Part shown: piece after piece, positions 35,081 through 44,260 of the stretch
How positions within the stretch are numbered: the stretch's first letter is position 1
Layout: every line of letters begins with the position of its first letter
From: Acidaminobacter sp. JC074
GTDB taxonomy: Bacteria > Bacillota > Clostridia > Peptostreptococcales > Acidaminobacteraceae
Assembly (NCBI RefSeq): GCF_022496765.1
Contig: NZ_VANV01000016.1
Coordinates: 1 to 64,000, forward strand
Direction: 5' to 3'
DNA length: 64,000 nt
Position numbers and translations under genes: made by a program
Notes under the pieces: model-generated
Database searches by the model: none
The model's input: the letters and a program-made list of their open reading frames with translations, nothing else
What the model was told of the DNA's origin: nothing

Positions 35081-35660
35081 AATCATAGGTTTAACGGGTG
35101 GTATTGCCTCAGGTAAGAGCACCGTATCTGAATATTTGGCTTCAAAGGGTATCCCCATTGTGGATGCAGATCTTGTTTCTAGACAAGTGGTTGAACCAGG
35201 CTCTGCCGGCTTAAGTCAAATTGTTGAAGTCTTCGGTCAGGATATATTATCAGATGGCAGGCTTAATAGGAAGGCCCTTCGTCAACTTATTTTCTCTGAT
35301 GACAAGATGCGACTGAAGCTTAATAGCATCTTACATCCAATCATACATGATGAGATTTTAAGACAATTAGATGGTTATAGAGGTAAGCATCCGATTGTTG
35401 TATTTGATGCTCCACTTCTAATAGAAAATAACTTGATGTCTATGGTTGATGAGTTGTGGGTGGTTTCTGTTGAGGAGAGCCTTCAAGTTGACAGAGTCAT
35501 GAAAAGAGATCATGTCTCTAAAGAACAAGCCATATCAATCATTGACAAACAGATGTCTTTAGAGGAAAAACTTAAATTTGCCCATGTAGTGCTTGATAAC
35601 AGTAAGGACATGGCTTACTTATATGCACAAATAGAAAAACACTTAGAAATGACTCGCTAG
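35067..35660 (+). CDS. coaE: dephospho-CoA kinase
   Basis: It performs the last step of coenzyme A synthesis. The P-loop GLTGGIASGKST is at residues 8-19 and VDADLVSRQVVEPG and FDAPLLIEN are family motifs. At 197 residues it has normal length. The start lies 14 bases inside polA, a common polA-coaE arrangement in Firmicutes, and the genes are probably translationally coupled. Confidence 0.95.
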   Translation: MIQSKIIGLTGGIASGKSTVSEYLASKGIPIVDADLVSRQVVEPGSAGLSQIVEVFGQDILSDGRLNRKALRQLIFSDDKMRLKLNSILHPIIHDEILRQLDGYRGKHPIVVFDAPLLIENNLMSMVDELWVVSVEESLQVDRVMKRDHVSKEQAISIIDKQMSLEEKLKFAHVVLDNSKDMAYLYAQIEKHLEMTR

Positions 35661-35678
35661 AAATAGCGAGTTTATTTT
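35652..35678 (+). terminator. intrinsic terminator of polA-coaE
   Basis: ACTCGCTA pairs with TAGCGAGT around GAAA and is followed by TTATTTT. The coaE stop codon lies in the hairpin. Confidence 0.82.
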
Positions 35679-35740
35679 CGTTTTATGTTTCTTTTTCGTA
35701 ACATTTGTGGTAGAGTATAATAAAAATTTAGGAGGGCGAA

Positions 35741-36922
35741 ATGTATAATTTTGATAAGATTATTGATAGAGAAAATACAAATGCAATGAATACCGATGGC
35801 TATATGGATTACTTGTTTGCAGGACAGGATATTGAGATTAGCCATAAAAAAGAAGATCTGGTTCGTATGTGGGTAGCGGATATGGACTTTGAAATAGCAC
35901 CAGAAATTCTTGATGCAATTAGAGAAAGACTGGATCATGGTATACTGGGCTATTCAAAAATATTTGATCCTGATTATTATAAAGTAGTCCATGCATGGAC
36001 TAAGCGCCGTTATGGATGGACCTTCAAAAGAGAACATTTGGTTTCATCACCAGGCGTTATACCGGCACTTTATGAATTGCTGGAGTATTTGGTCAAAGCG
36101 GATGAAAAGGTACTTATACTGACACCATCCTATGCATTTTTTAAACATGCTGTTGACTACAATCACTTGGAGCTTGTTAAGTCAGATTTGATTGCTGTTG
36201 AGGGAAGATATGAAATAGATTTTGAAGATGTAAAAACAAAGCTTGAGGATCCCAAAGTAACCATGGCAATTTTCTGTAATCCCCATAACCCTACTGGTAG
36301 GGTATGGACAGAAGAGGAGTTGAGACAATTTGGTGATCTATGTTTTGATAACAATGTAACCCTTATATCAGATGAAATACATAGTGATCTACTAAGAAAG
36401 GAATTTCAGCATATTCCTATGGACAAGCTATATCCAGATGAGAAGAGACTTATTACGTGTTTTGCACCGAGTAAAACCTTCAATATGGCAGGTATGGCCA
36501 TTTCTAATGTCGTTATAAAAGACCCTGAAATCAGAAAAATATGGGATGCTAGGCATTTAACCTTCGAAAATCCTTTAAGTGTTGCTGGTGCAAAGGCAGC
36601 CTATGAAAAAGGTCAGGACTGGCTAGACGGTCTGATTGATTACCTAGATGGTAATTTTGAATTCTTAAAAGATTTTTTAGATGAAAGGCTACCTGAGACA
36701 AACTTTAAAATATCAGAGGCAACTTACTTGGCTTGGGTGAATATAGCACCTTATGTGAATGAGGACAATTTAACCAAGTTCTTTGCAGAAAAAGCAGGTG
36801 TTTTACTAGAGGGGGGCAACATGTTTGTTGACAACTCTGACGGTTATATCAGACTGAATTTAGCCGTTCCTAGATCGGTACTGGAAAAAGGCTTGAATAG
36901 GATATATGATGCTGTAAAATAA
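35741..36922 (+). CDS. PatB/MalY-type PLP aminotransferase or cystathionine beta-lyase
   Basis: This fold type I PLP enzyme of 393 residues belongs to the MalY/PatB group, whose members act mainly as C-S lyases on cystathionine or cysteine. MWVADMDFEIAPEI is the group's N-terminal motif, CNPHNPTGRVW and SDEIHSDL carry PLP contacts, and the PLP lysine is in FAPSKTFNMAG. The start follows AGGAGGG. It is followed by a DUF554 gene after 64 bases with a separate promoter. An aminotransferase role cannot be excluded. Confidence 0.88.
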   Translation: MYNFDKIIDRENTNAMNTDGYMDYLFAGQDIEISHKKEDLVRMWVADMDFEIAPEILDAIRERLDHGILGYSKIFDPDYYKVVHAWTKRRYGWTFKREHLVSSPGVIPALYELLEYLVKADEKVLILTPSYAFFKHAVDYNHLELVKSDLIAVEGRYEIDFEDVKTKLEDPKVTMAIFCNPHNPTGRVWTEEELRQFGDLCFDNNVTLISDEIHSDLLRKEFQHIPMDKLYPDEKRLITCFAPSKTFNMAGMAISNVVIKDPEIRKIWDARHLTFENPLSVAGAKAAYEKGQDWLDGLIDYLDGNFEFLKDFLDERLPETNFKISEATYLAWVNIAPYVNEDNLTKFFAEKAGVLLEGGNMFVDNSDGYIRLNLAVPRSVLEKGLNRIYDAVK

Positions 36923-36986
36923 AATGTAAGATATGTGTCACTGACTGTCTTGCATATGCTATAATACATAGCATGGAGGGAATGAA

Positions 36987-37661
36987 ATGTTAGGAACAAT
37001 TGTTAATGCTGTCGCAATTTTTGTTGGTGGTAGCATTGGTACAGTATTTGGAAATAAGTTTACAGAAAGATACAGTGAGATCATTACTCAGGCCATATCT
37101 TTATCAGTAATTTTAGTAGGTTTGATGGGGGCCATAAAGGTAGAAAACATCTTACTTCTCATCTTAAGTATGGCCATTGGCAGCATGATTGGTGAGTTTA
37201 TCAACATTGAAAAAAGGCTTAACAATCTAGGAGATGCCCTTCAAAAGCGCTTTGCAAAAGAAGGTCATAACTTAGCTGAAGGTTTTGTGATGACAACTCT
37301 CATCTACTGTGTTGGCTCAATGGCGATTTTAGGTTCTATTGAAAGTGGTGTAAAGGGTGAACATACCACTCTATTTGCAAAGTCTATACTGGATGGTGTG
37401 TTTTCTATTGTCTTTGCATCTACCATGGGTTTTGGTGTAGCTCTATCTGCTATCAGTGTTTTTATCTATCAGGGAACCATTACACTTTTGGCCAATCAGG
37501 CAGCAGGTGTCTTAACACCACCTGTTATCAATGAACTGTCTGCAGTTGGTGGCTTACTAATTATGACCATAGGTCTTAATACCCTTGGTGTTACAAAAAT
37601 ACGTGTTGGTAATATGTTACCAGCCGTCTTTATTCCAGTTATTTATATGTCATTTTTCTAG
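36987..37661 (+). CDS. DUF554 family membrane protein
   Basis: The 224-residue protein has six or seven hydrophobic segments and the DUF554 pattern: GTIVNAVAIFVGGSIG at the start, GSMIGEFINIEKRL, and YCVGSMAILGSIESG in the middle. The function is unknown; a transport role has been suggested for the family only by topology. An extended -10 (TGCTATAAT, 36957-36965) lies 22 bases upstream, so it may start its own unit. The hydroxyacid dehydrogenase gene follows after eight bases. Confidence 0.88.
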   Translation: MLGTIVNAVAIFVGGSIGTVFGNKFTERYSEIITQAISLSVILVGLMGAIKVENILLLILSMAIGSMIGEFINIEKRLNNLGDALQKRFAKEGHNLAEGFVMTTLIYCVGSMAILGSIESGVKGEHTTLFAKSILDGVFSIVFASTMGFGVALSAISVFIYQGTITLLANQAAGVLTPPVINELSAVGGLLIMTIGLNTLGVTKIRVGNMLPAVFIPVIYMSFF

Positions 37662-37669
37662 GAGGCAGC

Positions 37670-38611
37670 ATGAAAGTTTTATTTACATATGATTATGGTC
37701 AGGCATGTATGGATGAACTCAGAGCACTTGGCATGGAAGTTGTTTACTTCGATGAAAAGCGCATTGATGAGTATAAGGATATAGAAGATGTAGAGGTTTT
37801 GGTATGTTATAAACCTTTTGAAAAAATTGACTTACATGACTACAAAAGCTTGAAGTTGATATTACTATCGTCTATTGGTTTTGATCAGTTGCCAAAAGAC
37901 CATGTCAAAGAAATCGGTATCACAGTGTGTAACAACAGAGGTGGCTACTCAATTCCCATGGGGGAATGGATTGTCATGAAGCTTTTAGAGATGGTCAAAC
38001 ATTCTAAAGCTATGTATGAAAATCAAAATAAGAAAACATGGAAACCTGATACAGGTATCCTAGAAATATACCAAAAGAAGATTGTCTTCTTTGGGACTGG
38101 AACAATATCGAAAGAAGCAGCCAAGAGACTGGCAGGTTTTGGTGTGGATATTGTAGGCTTAAATACAAGTGGTCATAGTGAGGAGTTCTTCTCGTCATGC
38201 CATCCTTTAAGCCAAGCAGAAGCTGTTGTAAAAGATGCTGCAGCTGTCGTGGTTGCTCTGCCTTTGACGGATTCTACTAGAGGCATAGTTGGCAAGAAAA
38301 TCTTAGATGCTATGGATGAAAATGCTGTATTAATTAATATTGCACGTGGTGAAGTTGTAGATGAACCTTATTTAGTTGAAGTCTTAAGAGAAAAGAAAAT
38401 TAAGGCTGCAGCCCTAGATGTATTTTATGAAGAGCCTCTTCCTAAAGAGCATCCTTTATGGGACTTAGACAATGTCGTCATCACTTGTCACAACTCGTGG
38501 ATATCTGAAAAGAGAAATAGCAGAAGATTTGACTTAATCAAAAAGAACTTAATAAAGTATCAAAATAAGGAACAACTTTTGAATGTGATTAACATCTTAA
38601 GAGGCTATTAA
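37670..38611 (+). CDS. D-2-hydroxyacid dehydrogenase family protein
   Basis: It is an NAD(P)-dependent oxidoreductase. The Rossmann motif FGTGTISKEAAKRL lies near residue 141, the catalytic arginine in NIARGEVVDE, the glutamate in FYEEPLP, and the histidine in TCHNSW near residue 278. At 313 residues it is typical. The substrate cannot be read from sequence. It is in one unit with the DUF554 gene. Confidence 0.9.
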   Translation: MKVLFTYDYGQACMDELRALGMEVVYFDEKRIDEYKDIEDVEVLVCYKPFEKIDLHDYKSLKLILLSSIGFDQLPKDHVKEIGITVCNNRGGYSIPMGEWIVMKLLEMVKHSKAMYENQNKKTWKPDTGILEIYQKKIVFFGTGTISKEAAKRLAGFGVDIVGLNTSGHSEEFFSSCHPLSQAEAVVKDAAAVVVALPLTDSTRGIVGKKILDAMDENAVLINIARGEVVDEPYLVEVLREKKIKAAALDVFYEEPLPKEHPLWDLDNVVITCHNSWISEKRNSRRFDLIKKNLIKYQNKEQLLNVINILRGY

Positions 38612-38617
38612 AATATG

Positions 38618-38647
38618 GACTTTCTGAACAAAAAAAGTCTTTTTTTA
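38618..38647 (+). terminator. probable intrinsic terminator
   Basis: GACTTT pairs with AAAGTC around an A-rich loop and is followed by seven T residues. The stem is weak. Confidence 0.6.
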
Positions 38648-38677
38648 GTTATACTAAGGTGACGAAGGAGGAATGAC

Positions 38678-39340
38678 ATGAAGAAAGTGATGACCTTATG
38701 TTTAGCACTCGTTCTTGCCCTATCACTAGTAAGTTGTATGGGCTACGAAAGCCAAACAGATGAAATTGCTATCACATCTTATAGCCCCATAGAAACATCA
38801 ACCTTATCAGATATTGGTAGACCAGTGGTTACAATTGAGATGGAGGATGGTAAAACAATCAAGATGAAGTTGGTTCCAGAAGTGGCACCCAATACAGTCA
38901 ATAACTTTATTTCTTTGATTGAGGATAATTTTTATGATGGCTTAACTTTTCATAGAGTATGGGAAGGATTTATGATTCAGGGTGGTGACCCAAATGGTGA
39001 TGGTAGTGGTGGACCAGGCTATGAAATACCAGATGAGTTTTATACAGAAAAAGATGGTGTTGGCTATCATCTAAGTCATGTAAGAGGCATTTTATCAATG
39101 GCCAAGACACAGTTTCCTGATTCAGCAGGTTCGCAGTTCTTTATCATGCATGAAGATTCTACCCAGTTAGATCTAAAGTATGCTGCATTCGGCATTGTTA
39201 TAGAAGGCATGGATGTGGTTGATGAGATTGCCAGTGTAGAAATTGCAAGTAAGAACAAACCCGTCGAGGACGTGATTATAAAAACCATTACTGTAGACTT
39301 AAATGGCTATGAATACAGCCAACCAATAAAGGTTGAATAG
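38678..39340 (+). CDS. lipoprotein cyclophilin-type peptidyl-prolyl isomerase
   Basis: A lipoprotein signal peptide ends in LVSC (lipidated Cys near residue 20), so the enzyme sits on the outer face of the membrane and may help fold exported proteins. The cyclophilin domain has NNFISLIEDNFYDGLTFHR, GFMIQGGDPNGDGSGGPGY and SQFFIMHED. It is monocistronic, with AAGGAGG before the start and a terminator over the stop codon. Confidence 0.93.
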   Translation: MKKVMTLCLALVLALSLVSCMGYESQTDEIAITSYSPIETSTLSDIGRPVVTIEMEDGKTIKMKLVPEVAPNTVNNFISLIEDNFYDGLTFHRVWEGFMIQGGDPNGDGSGGPGYEIPDEFYTEKDGVGYHLSHVRGILSMAKTQFPDSAGSQFFIMHEDSTQLDLKYAAFGIVIEGMDVVDEIASVEIASKNKPVEDVIIKTITVDLNGYEYSQPIKVE

Positions 39341-39363
39341 CTCAGACTTTCTGAGCTTTTTAT
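39339..39363 (+). terminator. intrinsic terminator of the cyclophilin gene
   Basis: AGCTCAGA pairs with TCTGAGCT and is followed by TTTTAT. Confidence 0.82.
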
Positions 39364-39364
39364 A

Positions 39365-39393
39365 TTGACTTATGGCCATAAAAAACATATAAT
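39365..39393 (+). promoter_or_regulatory. promoter of tRNA-Leu(GAG)
   Basis: TTGACT (39365-39370) and TATAAT (39388-39393) are separated by 17 bases and lie 14 bases before the tRNA 5' end. Confidence 0.8.
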
Positions 39394-39407
39394 ATAAAAG
39401 TACTTTT

Positions 39408-39493
39408 GCGGATGTGGTGGAACGGCAGACACGCTACCTTGAGGGGGTAGTGCTCATACGGGCGTGCGGGTTCAAATCCCGCCATCCGCACCA
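39408..39493 (+). tRNA. tRNA-Leu (anticodon GAG)
   Basis: This is a class II tRNA with a long variable arm. Acceptor GCGGATG pairs with CATCCGC, the anticodon loop CTTGAGG reads GAG, and CCA is encoded. It is a single-gene unit with its own promoter and terminator. Confidence 0.95.
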
Positions 39494-39506
39494 ATACAGA
39501 TTTTAG

Positions 39507-39542
39507 AGAAAGTTAAACCTAATGGTTAACTTTCTTTTTTTT
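39507..39542 (+). terminator. intrinsic terminator of tRNA-Leu(GAG)
   Basis: AGAAAGTTAA pairs with TTAACTTTCT and is followed by T residues. Confidence 0.85.
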
Positions 39543-39629
39543 GTCTTTATATCAATTTGTAATATATGGTCTTTCTCCAATATTTGGTGTATGATTAATA
39601 GTGGATTATACAACAACTAAGGAGGAGAC

Positions 39630-40931
39630 ATGAAAAGATTTATAATTTTATTTTTGGCACTTGTTATGGTGTCATCCACATTGTCGTTTGGAATGACAGA
39701 AGAAGTTACAGTGACCATTCCTGAATTTGATGTGACTGTCAATGATGTAAAAATTGATACAGCTCACAGTCAATATCCTGTCATTACATTTAATAATGTA
39801 ACGTACTTTCCAATGACATCAGACTATCTGTCGGGGATTGGCTTACGACTGACTTTCGATGCAAGTACTGGCTTAGAACTGAATGTAGAAAACAAAGCCG
39901 GTCAACTTGAGCAAAAGTTCTTAGGTGCATCTAATGTCTTGGGATCTAGCTCTAAAGCACAAATTGCACCTTTTCCGATTAAGGTTAATGGAAAGGTAGT
40001 AGATAATGGGTCAGAAGCATATCCAGTATTGCTTTATAAAAATGTGACCTATTTTCCAATGACATGGCGTTTTGCTGTCACTGAGTTTAATTGGAAAACA
40101 ACTTGGGATGATGTAAAAGGTTTTGGCATTCTAGTAGAAGGCGCTAGTCAAGCTGGTGAAACAGTAACTGCAAACGAAGAAGATGGTGAAACAGATTTGT
40201 TTGAAGGTTATAAGCTTATTGAGGTTGACGGAGGTGACTTATCAGGTTACAGGCAAGCCAATGTTGTTGTAGATGTTGGATTTGGAGACAGAAACTATTA
40301 TGCCTTTACAAATGAGTATGGTCAGTTGGTTAAGGTGATAGCAGATACGATTATTTTACAAGATGAAGAGAATGAACCTGTTAAGTCTACAGGAAGATAC
40401 TATTATGATGAGGCAAAGGTACCAGGTACCGAAAGTGCTGAATTAGATGAAGGACATGTAATAGCAGATTCACTTGGTGGTGTAGCCAATGCTTACAATA
40501 TAACTCCTCAAAACTCTACTTTAAATAGACATGGTGATCAAGCCTATATGGAAAAAGTTATTAGAGATGCAGGGGGATGTAGCGATTTTGAAGCGATCAT
40601 TACTTATCCAAATACTGAAACTCAGATACCAAGTCATTATCAGTTTACATATACCATTATGGGAAATAAGATAGTAGATGCTTTTAACAATATAAATCCA
40701 GATGTAGCAAATGAAGATATTAATAATACAGAGAGTACAAGTACAGATATAGATACTAATACAAATACAGATATTAATGAAGAAGACATAAGTAAAATAG
40801 ATACCAATGGCAATGGTAGAGTAACAATTGCCGAAGCAGAGGCTGCAGGTTTTACAATGCCAATATACTCAACACATTGGTTATACAAGTATATGACTGA
40901 TAGAGATGGTGATGGCATGGTTGGCGAGTAA
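39630..40931 (+). CDS. secreted DNA/RNA non-specific endonuclease with stalk domains and calcium-binding tail
   Basis: A signal peptide (1-20) is followed by two copper-amine-oxidase-like stalk repeats, each ending in NVTYFPMT (about 35-75 and 110-150). An endonuclease domain (about 195-350) carries DEGHVIADSLGG and NITPQNSTLNRHG; the histidine and asparagine are the expected catalytic and metal ligands. An Asn/Thr/Asp-rich linker leads to an Excalibur/EF-hand-like tail with DTNGNGRVT and DRDGDGMVGE. I infer a surface-associated, calcium-dependent nuclease that degrades external nucleic acid. The start follows AAGGAGGAG. It is monocistronic. Confidence 0.87.
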   Translation: MKRFIILFLALVMVSSTLSFGMTEEVTVTIPEFDVTVNDVKIDTAHSQYPVITFNNVTYFPMTSDYLSGIGLRLTFDASTGLELNVENKAGQLEQKFLGASNVLGSSSKAQIAPFPIKVNGKVVDNGSEAYPVLLYKNVTYFPMTWRFAVTEFNWKTTWDDVKGFGILVEGASQAGETVTANEEDGETDLFEGYKLIEVDGGDLSGYRQANVVVDVGFGDRNYYAFTNEYGQLVKVIADTIILQDEENEPVKSTGRYYYDEAKVPGTESAELDEGHVIADSLGGVANAYNITPQNSTLNRHGDQAYMEKVIRDAGGCSDFEAIITYPNTETQIPSHYQFTYTIMGNKIVDAFNNINPDVANEDINNTESTSTDIDTNTNTDINEEDISKIDTNGNGRVTIAEAEAAGFTMPIYSTHWLYKYMTDRDGDGMVGE

Positions 40932-40962
40932 TATTTAAAACGTATGTAAGTGATATTTAAGA

Positions 40963-41003
40963 AGGATTGTCAGTATTTAGTATATGACAATCTTTCTTTT
41001 CTT
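40963..41003 (+). terminator. intrinsic terminator of the nuclease gene
   Basis: GATTGTCA pairs with TGACAATC and is followed by a T-rich tail. From here to 41130 I recognise nothing. Confidence 0.75.
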
Positions 41004-41130
41004 AGAATCATAGGCTATAGGATTCATTCTTGAATTGTTAGGCTAGGATGTTTATAATGATAGATGTAAGTCAGCTAAGAAGGTTTAAGTAATTTAACTA
41101 GTTCTTATTTGACTACAAACTGAATAGCTG

Positions 41131-41290
41131 AATAGGTTATCTTATTAATAAGATCTAAGAGGGAAGCTAGGTGAAAATCCTACACGGTCCCGCCGCTGTA
41201 AAAGAAGAGCGTTTGTATGATACCACTGAGTCATCGGGAAGGTTACAAACGTTATGAGACTTGAGTCAGAAGACCTGCCTGTTTATAGAT
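41131..41290 (+). promoter_or_regulatory. cobalamin riboswitch
   Basis: The conserved blocks appear in order: GGTGAAAATCC, ACGGTCCCGCCGCTGTA (B12-box region), CCACTG, GGGAAGG and GAGTCAGAAGACCTGCC. It lies upstream of cbiK and a terminator, so it should shut off cobaltochelatase synthesis when B12 coenzyme is abundant. Confidence 0.93.
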
Positions 41291-41346
41291 ACTGTATTTC
41301 CACGGTGTATGGAAGGTATAACTATAGGGATATCCTATACTTATGT

Positions 41347-41371
41347 CTAAGCGTGTTGCTTAGTTTTTTTT
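41347..41371 (+). terminator. riboswitch terminator
   Basis: CTAAGC pairs with GCTTAG and is followed by eight T residues. It lies between the cobalamin aptamer and cbiK and is the likely expression platform. Confidence 0.8.
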
Positions 41372-41462
41372 ATAGGAGAAAAGAAGGCCTATATGTGATT
41401 TTCATACAAGTGCTAGTGCAGATTCTAATAAAATAGTAAAATCATTTAAGAGGGAGAAAATC

Positions 41463-42227
41463 ATGAAAAAAGGTATTGTAGTAGCTAGCTTTGGAACATC
41501 TTTTCCTGATGTAAGAAAAAGATGTATTGAGAGCATTGAAGATGCAATTGTTAAAGCGTATCCAGATTTTGAAGTTAGAAGAGCATTTACTTCAAATATG
41601 ATTATTAAAAAGTTAAAGGATAGAGACAATCTTAATATTGATACACCTATTCAGGCACTTAAGAAGATGGTAGATGAGGGGATAAAGGAGATTCATGTCC
41701 AACCACTTCATGTGATACCTGGCTTTGAGTATGAAAAAGTACATAAGGCAGTTAAGACCATCAATCATAGACGAGATGTCCATGTAACCATTGGTATGCC
41801 ACTTTTAAGCAAAGAGGAACACTATGACCAAGTGATTGACGCGATTGCACCTAAGTTGTCAAAAGAAGATGAAAGGGCTTTTGTATTAATGGGACATGGC
41901 ACAGAACATCATGCCAATGCATGTTATTCCATGTTACAAGCTAAGTTAAATGATAGAAGAGATGATGTGTTTATTTCCAATGTAGAAGGCTATCCAGAAC
42001 TTGACCATGTGATGCCAAAACTAGAAAAATACAAACATGTTACCCTTATGCCACTTATGATAGTTGCTGGCGATCATGCCATGAATGATATGGCTGGTGA
42101 TGAGGATTCTTATAAAGTTGACTTGAGTGATCAAGGTAAAGAAGTCGCTTGTATATTAGAAGGACTTGGTGAAATAAAAGCCATTCACGAGATTTTTATC
42201 AATAGAATAAAAGAATGCATAGAATAA
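41463..42227 (+). CDS. cbiK: sirohydrochlorin cobaltochelatase CbiK
   Basis: It inserts cobalt into sirohydrochlorin in anaerobic B12 synthesis. VVASFGTSFPDVR opens the class II chelatase fold, and metal-site histidines lie in HVQPLHVIPG, LMGHGTEHHAN and VAGDHAMNDMAG. The cobalamin riboswitch upstream supports this over a siroheme ferrochelatase role. The other B12 genes are not in this window. The start follows AGAGGGAG. It has no signal peptide, so it is the cytoplasmic form. Confidence 0.93.
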   Translation: MKKGIVVASFGTSFPDVRKRCIESIEDAIVKAYPDFEVRRAFTSNMIIKKLKDRDNLNIDTPIQALKKMVDEGIKEIHVQPLHVIPGFEYEKVHKAVKTINHRRDVHVTIGMPLLSKEEHYDQVIDAIAPKLSKEDERAFVLMGHGTEHHANACYSMLQAKLNDRRDDVFISNVEGYPELDHVMPKLEKYKHVTLMPLMIVAGDHAMNDMAGDEDSYKVDLSDQGKEVACILEGLGEIKAIHEIFINRIKECIE

Positions 42228-42232
42228 TTGGT

Positions 42233-42269
42233 ATACCATAATCAAAACGTTGATTATGGTATTTCTATT
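42233..42269 (+). terminator. intrinsic terminator of cbiK (hairpin copy 1)
   Basis: ATACCATAATCAA pairs perfectly with TTGATTATGGTAT around AACG. The same arms recur at 44194-44226. Confidence 0.8.
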
Positions 42270-42402
42270 TTACCAATCTCAATATATTTTCTTATGTCCT
42301 ATTGATTTTAAAGGTCAATCATATTCTTTCTGTTAACTTGTCTTATTAGCCTACTGAATAGACGGAATTTGTTTGGGTATAAAATTTAATGGAGGACAAG
42401 CT

Positions 42403-44178
42403 ATGGGTGACTATCTTAAACTGCATGAAGAGTGTCTTAAGTTAATCAGTGAAGGCCAGTTTGATAAGGCGATGAGACTGGCTCATGAACTGCTGGATAT
42501 TTATGAAACAGAAAAGCCAGACATGCCAATTACAAATGTGTTTTCTGGTCGTGAAAAAGTTCTTATTAACACACCAAATGCCATTATCTACATAACGTAT
42601 ATGCAGCGGCTTATCAAGCTTCTAGAAAAGCAAAATTCTTATGAAGAAATGATAAAGACCATGTACTATTTAGGTGTGGAATATATTTCAGGAAAGCACT
42701 TTGAAGAGGCTGAAATCATTATGGATAAAGCAATGAAGCTTGCTAAAAACTATCATATGTATGATCGACAAGCTGACCTACTAAATGGCTATGGTAATAT
42801 GTATGAACTTCAAAATGATGATGAAAAAGCCCTAGAATATTATTTGATGGCATACAATATGTCTCATGAATATGATTATGAAGAAGGACAAAGATTCTCA
42901 CATAATATTGGCTATGCCTATAAGAAAATGGGCAAATATTCTAAAGCCATCGGTTACTTGAGACTTTGCGTGTCATATCTTGAGAACACAGACATGATTG
43001 GTAGAATGGCAAATGGCTATAATGAACTTGGTGATTCCTTAAGATTAAATGGTCAGTATTTAGAATCACATGAAGCATTGAACAATGGATTAAGATATTG
43101 TTTAGAGTCTAAGAGCAATTCATTTTTAAAGGAGAACTATCAGTTTAGAAGTGCCTTATATGAGGCTGAAGGAAAGTTTAAAGAGGCTCTAGAATACTTT
43201 AAGTTGTATCAGGTCTTAAGTGAAAATATCAATACTGAAAAGTTCAAGGGAGAACTACAGAATCTTAGACTTGTCAGTGAATTGTCTTCTAAGGAATCAG
43301 AAAATGTCATCATCAAGGAGAAAAACAAGGAACTTGAAGCTTATAGTCAAGCTTTAGATGAGTCCAATGTATCTTTGGTTGCAGCCATACAGGAAACAAG
43401 ACTGATGAATCAAAAAATGATTCAGTCAGAAAAGAGTGCCAGTTATAACAGGATGATGATTGGTGTTGCGCATAAGCTGAATACTTCCATCTCAAATATA
43501 AGCCTTATGACTGAGCAAATCGAGCTTGAAATTATAAATATGAAAAGAATCATGGAAAATGGCACCATGACCAGGAAATCACTACAAAGTGCCATGAAAG
43601 ATAACTTAGAGAGACTGTCATTAATCAGAAGGTCTTCTGACAAGATGCAGAAGTTTATTGAGAGCATTAGAAGTGAGTCTATCACTCTAGATGAAATTAG
43701 AAAAAGTGGTTCCATTAAACATCTACTGACAGAGACTGCCCTTATGTTTTCTGATCGATTAAATGACTGTCACTGTCAAATGAATATTGATGTTCAAGAG
43801 GATATGCCTGATATTTCAGCTTACAACATATTTAAACGTGTCATCAACCAACTAATGGACAATGCCCTGAAATATGCATTTACTGATGATAATGATGAAA
43901 ATGTCATTGATGTCATGACCTGGATAGATGATAAAGGTAAGATGAATATTGAGTTTAGTGATAATGGCATTGGCATAGAAGAAGAAAGTTTGTCAAAAAT
44001 TTTCGATCCTTTTTACACCAGCAATATGGGGAAAAAAGGTGGTGCCGGTATGGGCATGTACATCTTACAGAAAACAGTTCAAGATATATTAAGTGGTGAG
44101 GTCACATGTAGCTCAGATTATGGAGAGGGTACAACCATTAAGATAAAAGTTGGCAACTTATACAACAGTTTATTCTAG
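42403..44178 (+). CDS. histidine kinase with N-terminal TPR repeats
   Basis: The first 300 residues are helical repeats of the TPR type (for example ALEYYLMAYNMSHEY and KAIGYLRLCVSYLENT). A coiled coil (about 305-350) leads to a dimerisation helix with the likely phospho-accepting histidine in VAHKLNTSISN, then a HATPase domain with NQLMDNALKYAF, DNGIGI and GGAGMGMY. There is no membrane segment, so it senses a cytoplasmic partner. No response regulator is adjacent. The ATG at 42403 follows GGAGG; an in-frame start at 42373 does not. Confidence 0.88.
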   Translation: MGDYLKLHEECLKLISEGQFDKAMRLAHELLDIYETEKPDMPITNVFSGREKVLINTPNAIIYITYMQRLIKLLEKQNSYEEMIKTMYYLGVEYISGKHFEEAEIIMDKAMKLAKNYHMYDRQADLLNGYGNMYELQNDDEKALEYYLMAYNMSHEYDYEEGQRFSHNIGYAYKKMGKYSKAIGYLRLCVSYLENTDMIGRMANGYNELGDSLRLNGQYLESHEALNNGLRYCLESKSNSFLKENYQFRSALYEAEGKFKEALEYFKLYQVLSENINTEKFKGELQNLRLVSELSSKESENVIIKEKNKELEAYSQALDESNVSLVAAIQETRLMNQKMIQSEKSASYNRMMIGVAHKLNTSISNISLMTEQIELEIINMKRIMENGTMTRKSLQSAMKDNLERLSLIRRSSDKMQKFIESIRSESITLDEIRKSGSIKHLLTETALMFSDRLNDCHCQMNIDVQEDMPDISAYNIFKRVINQLMDNALKYAFTDDNDENVIDVMTWIDDKGKMNIEFSDNGIGIEEESLSKIFDPFYTSNMGKKGGAGMGMYILQKTVQDILSGEVTCSSDYGEGTTIKIKVGNLYNSLF

Positions 44179-44193
44179 CGAGTTTAATAATGT

Positions 44194-44226
44194 AAAATAC
44201 CATAATCAAGTTGATTATGGTATTTT
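44194..44226 (+). terminator. hairpin copy 2 after the TPR kinase gene
   Basis: The arms ATACCATAATCAA and TTGATTATGGTAT of the cbiK terminator recur here with a one-base centre and flanking A and T runs. Confidence 0.7.
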
Positions 44227-44231
44227 AAATT

Positions 44232-44256
44232 GAAAAAGAACACCGTAGTGTTCTTA
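44232..44256 (-). terminator. intrinsic terminator of the small membrane-protein gene
   Basis: On the minus strand AAGAACAC pairs with GTGTTCTT and is followed by T residues. Confidence 0.75.
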
Positions 44257-44260
44257 TGGA

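Noticed and set aside
41254..41436. 60-residue frame between the B12 aptamer and cbiK
   Set aside because: It begins inside the riboswitch and spans its terminator; it has no ribosome binding site.
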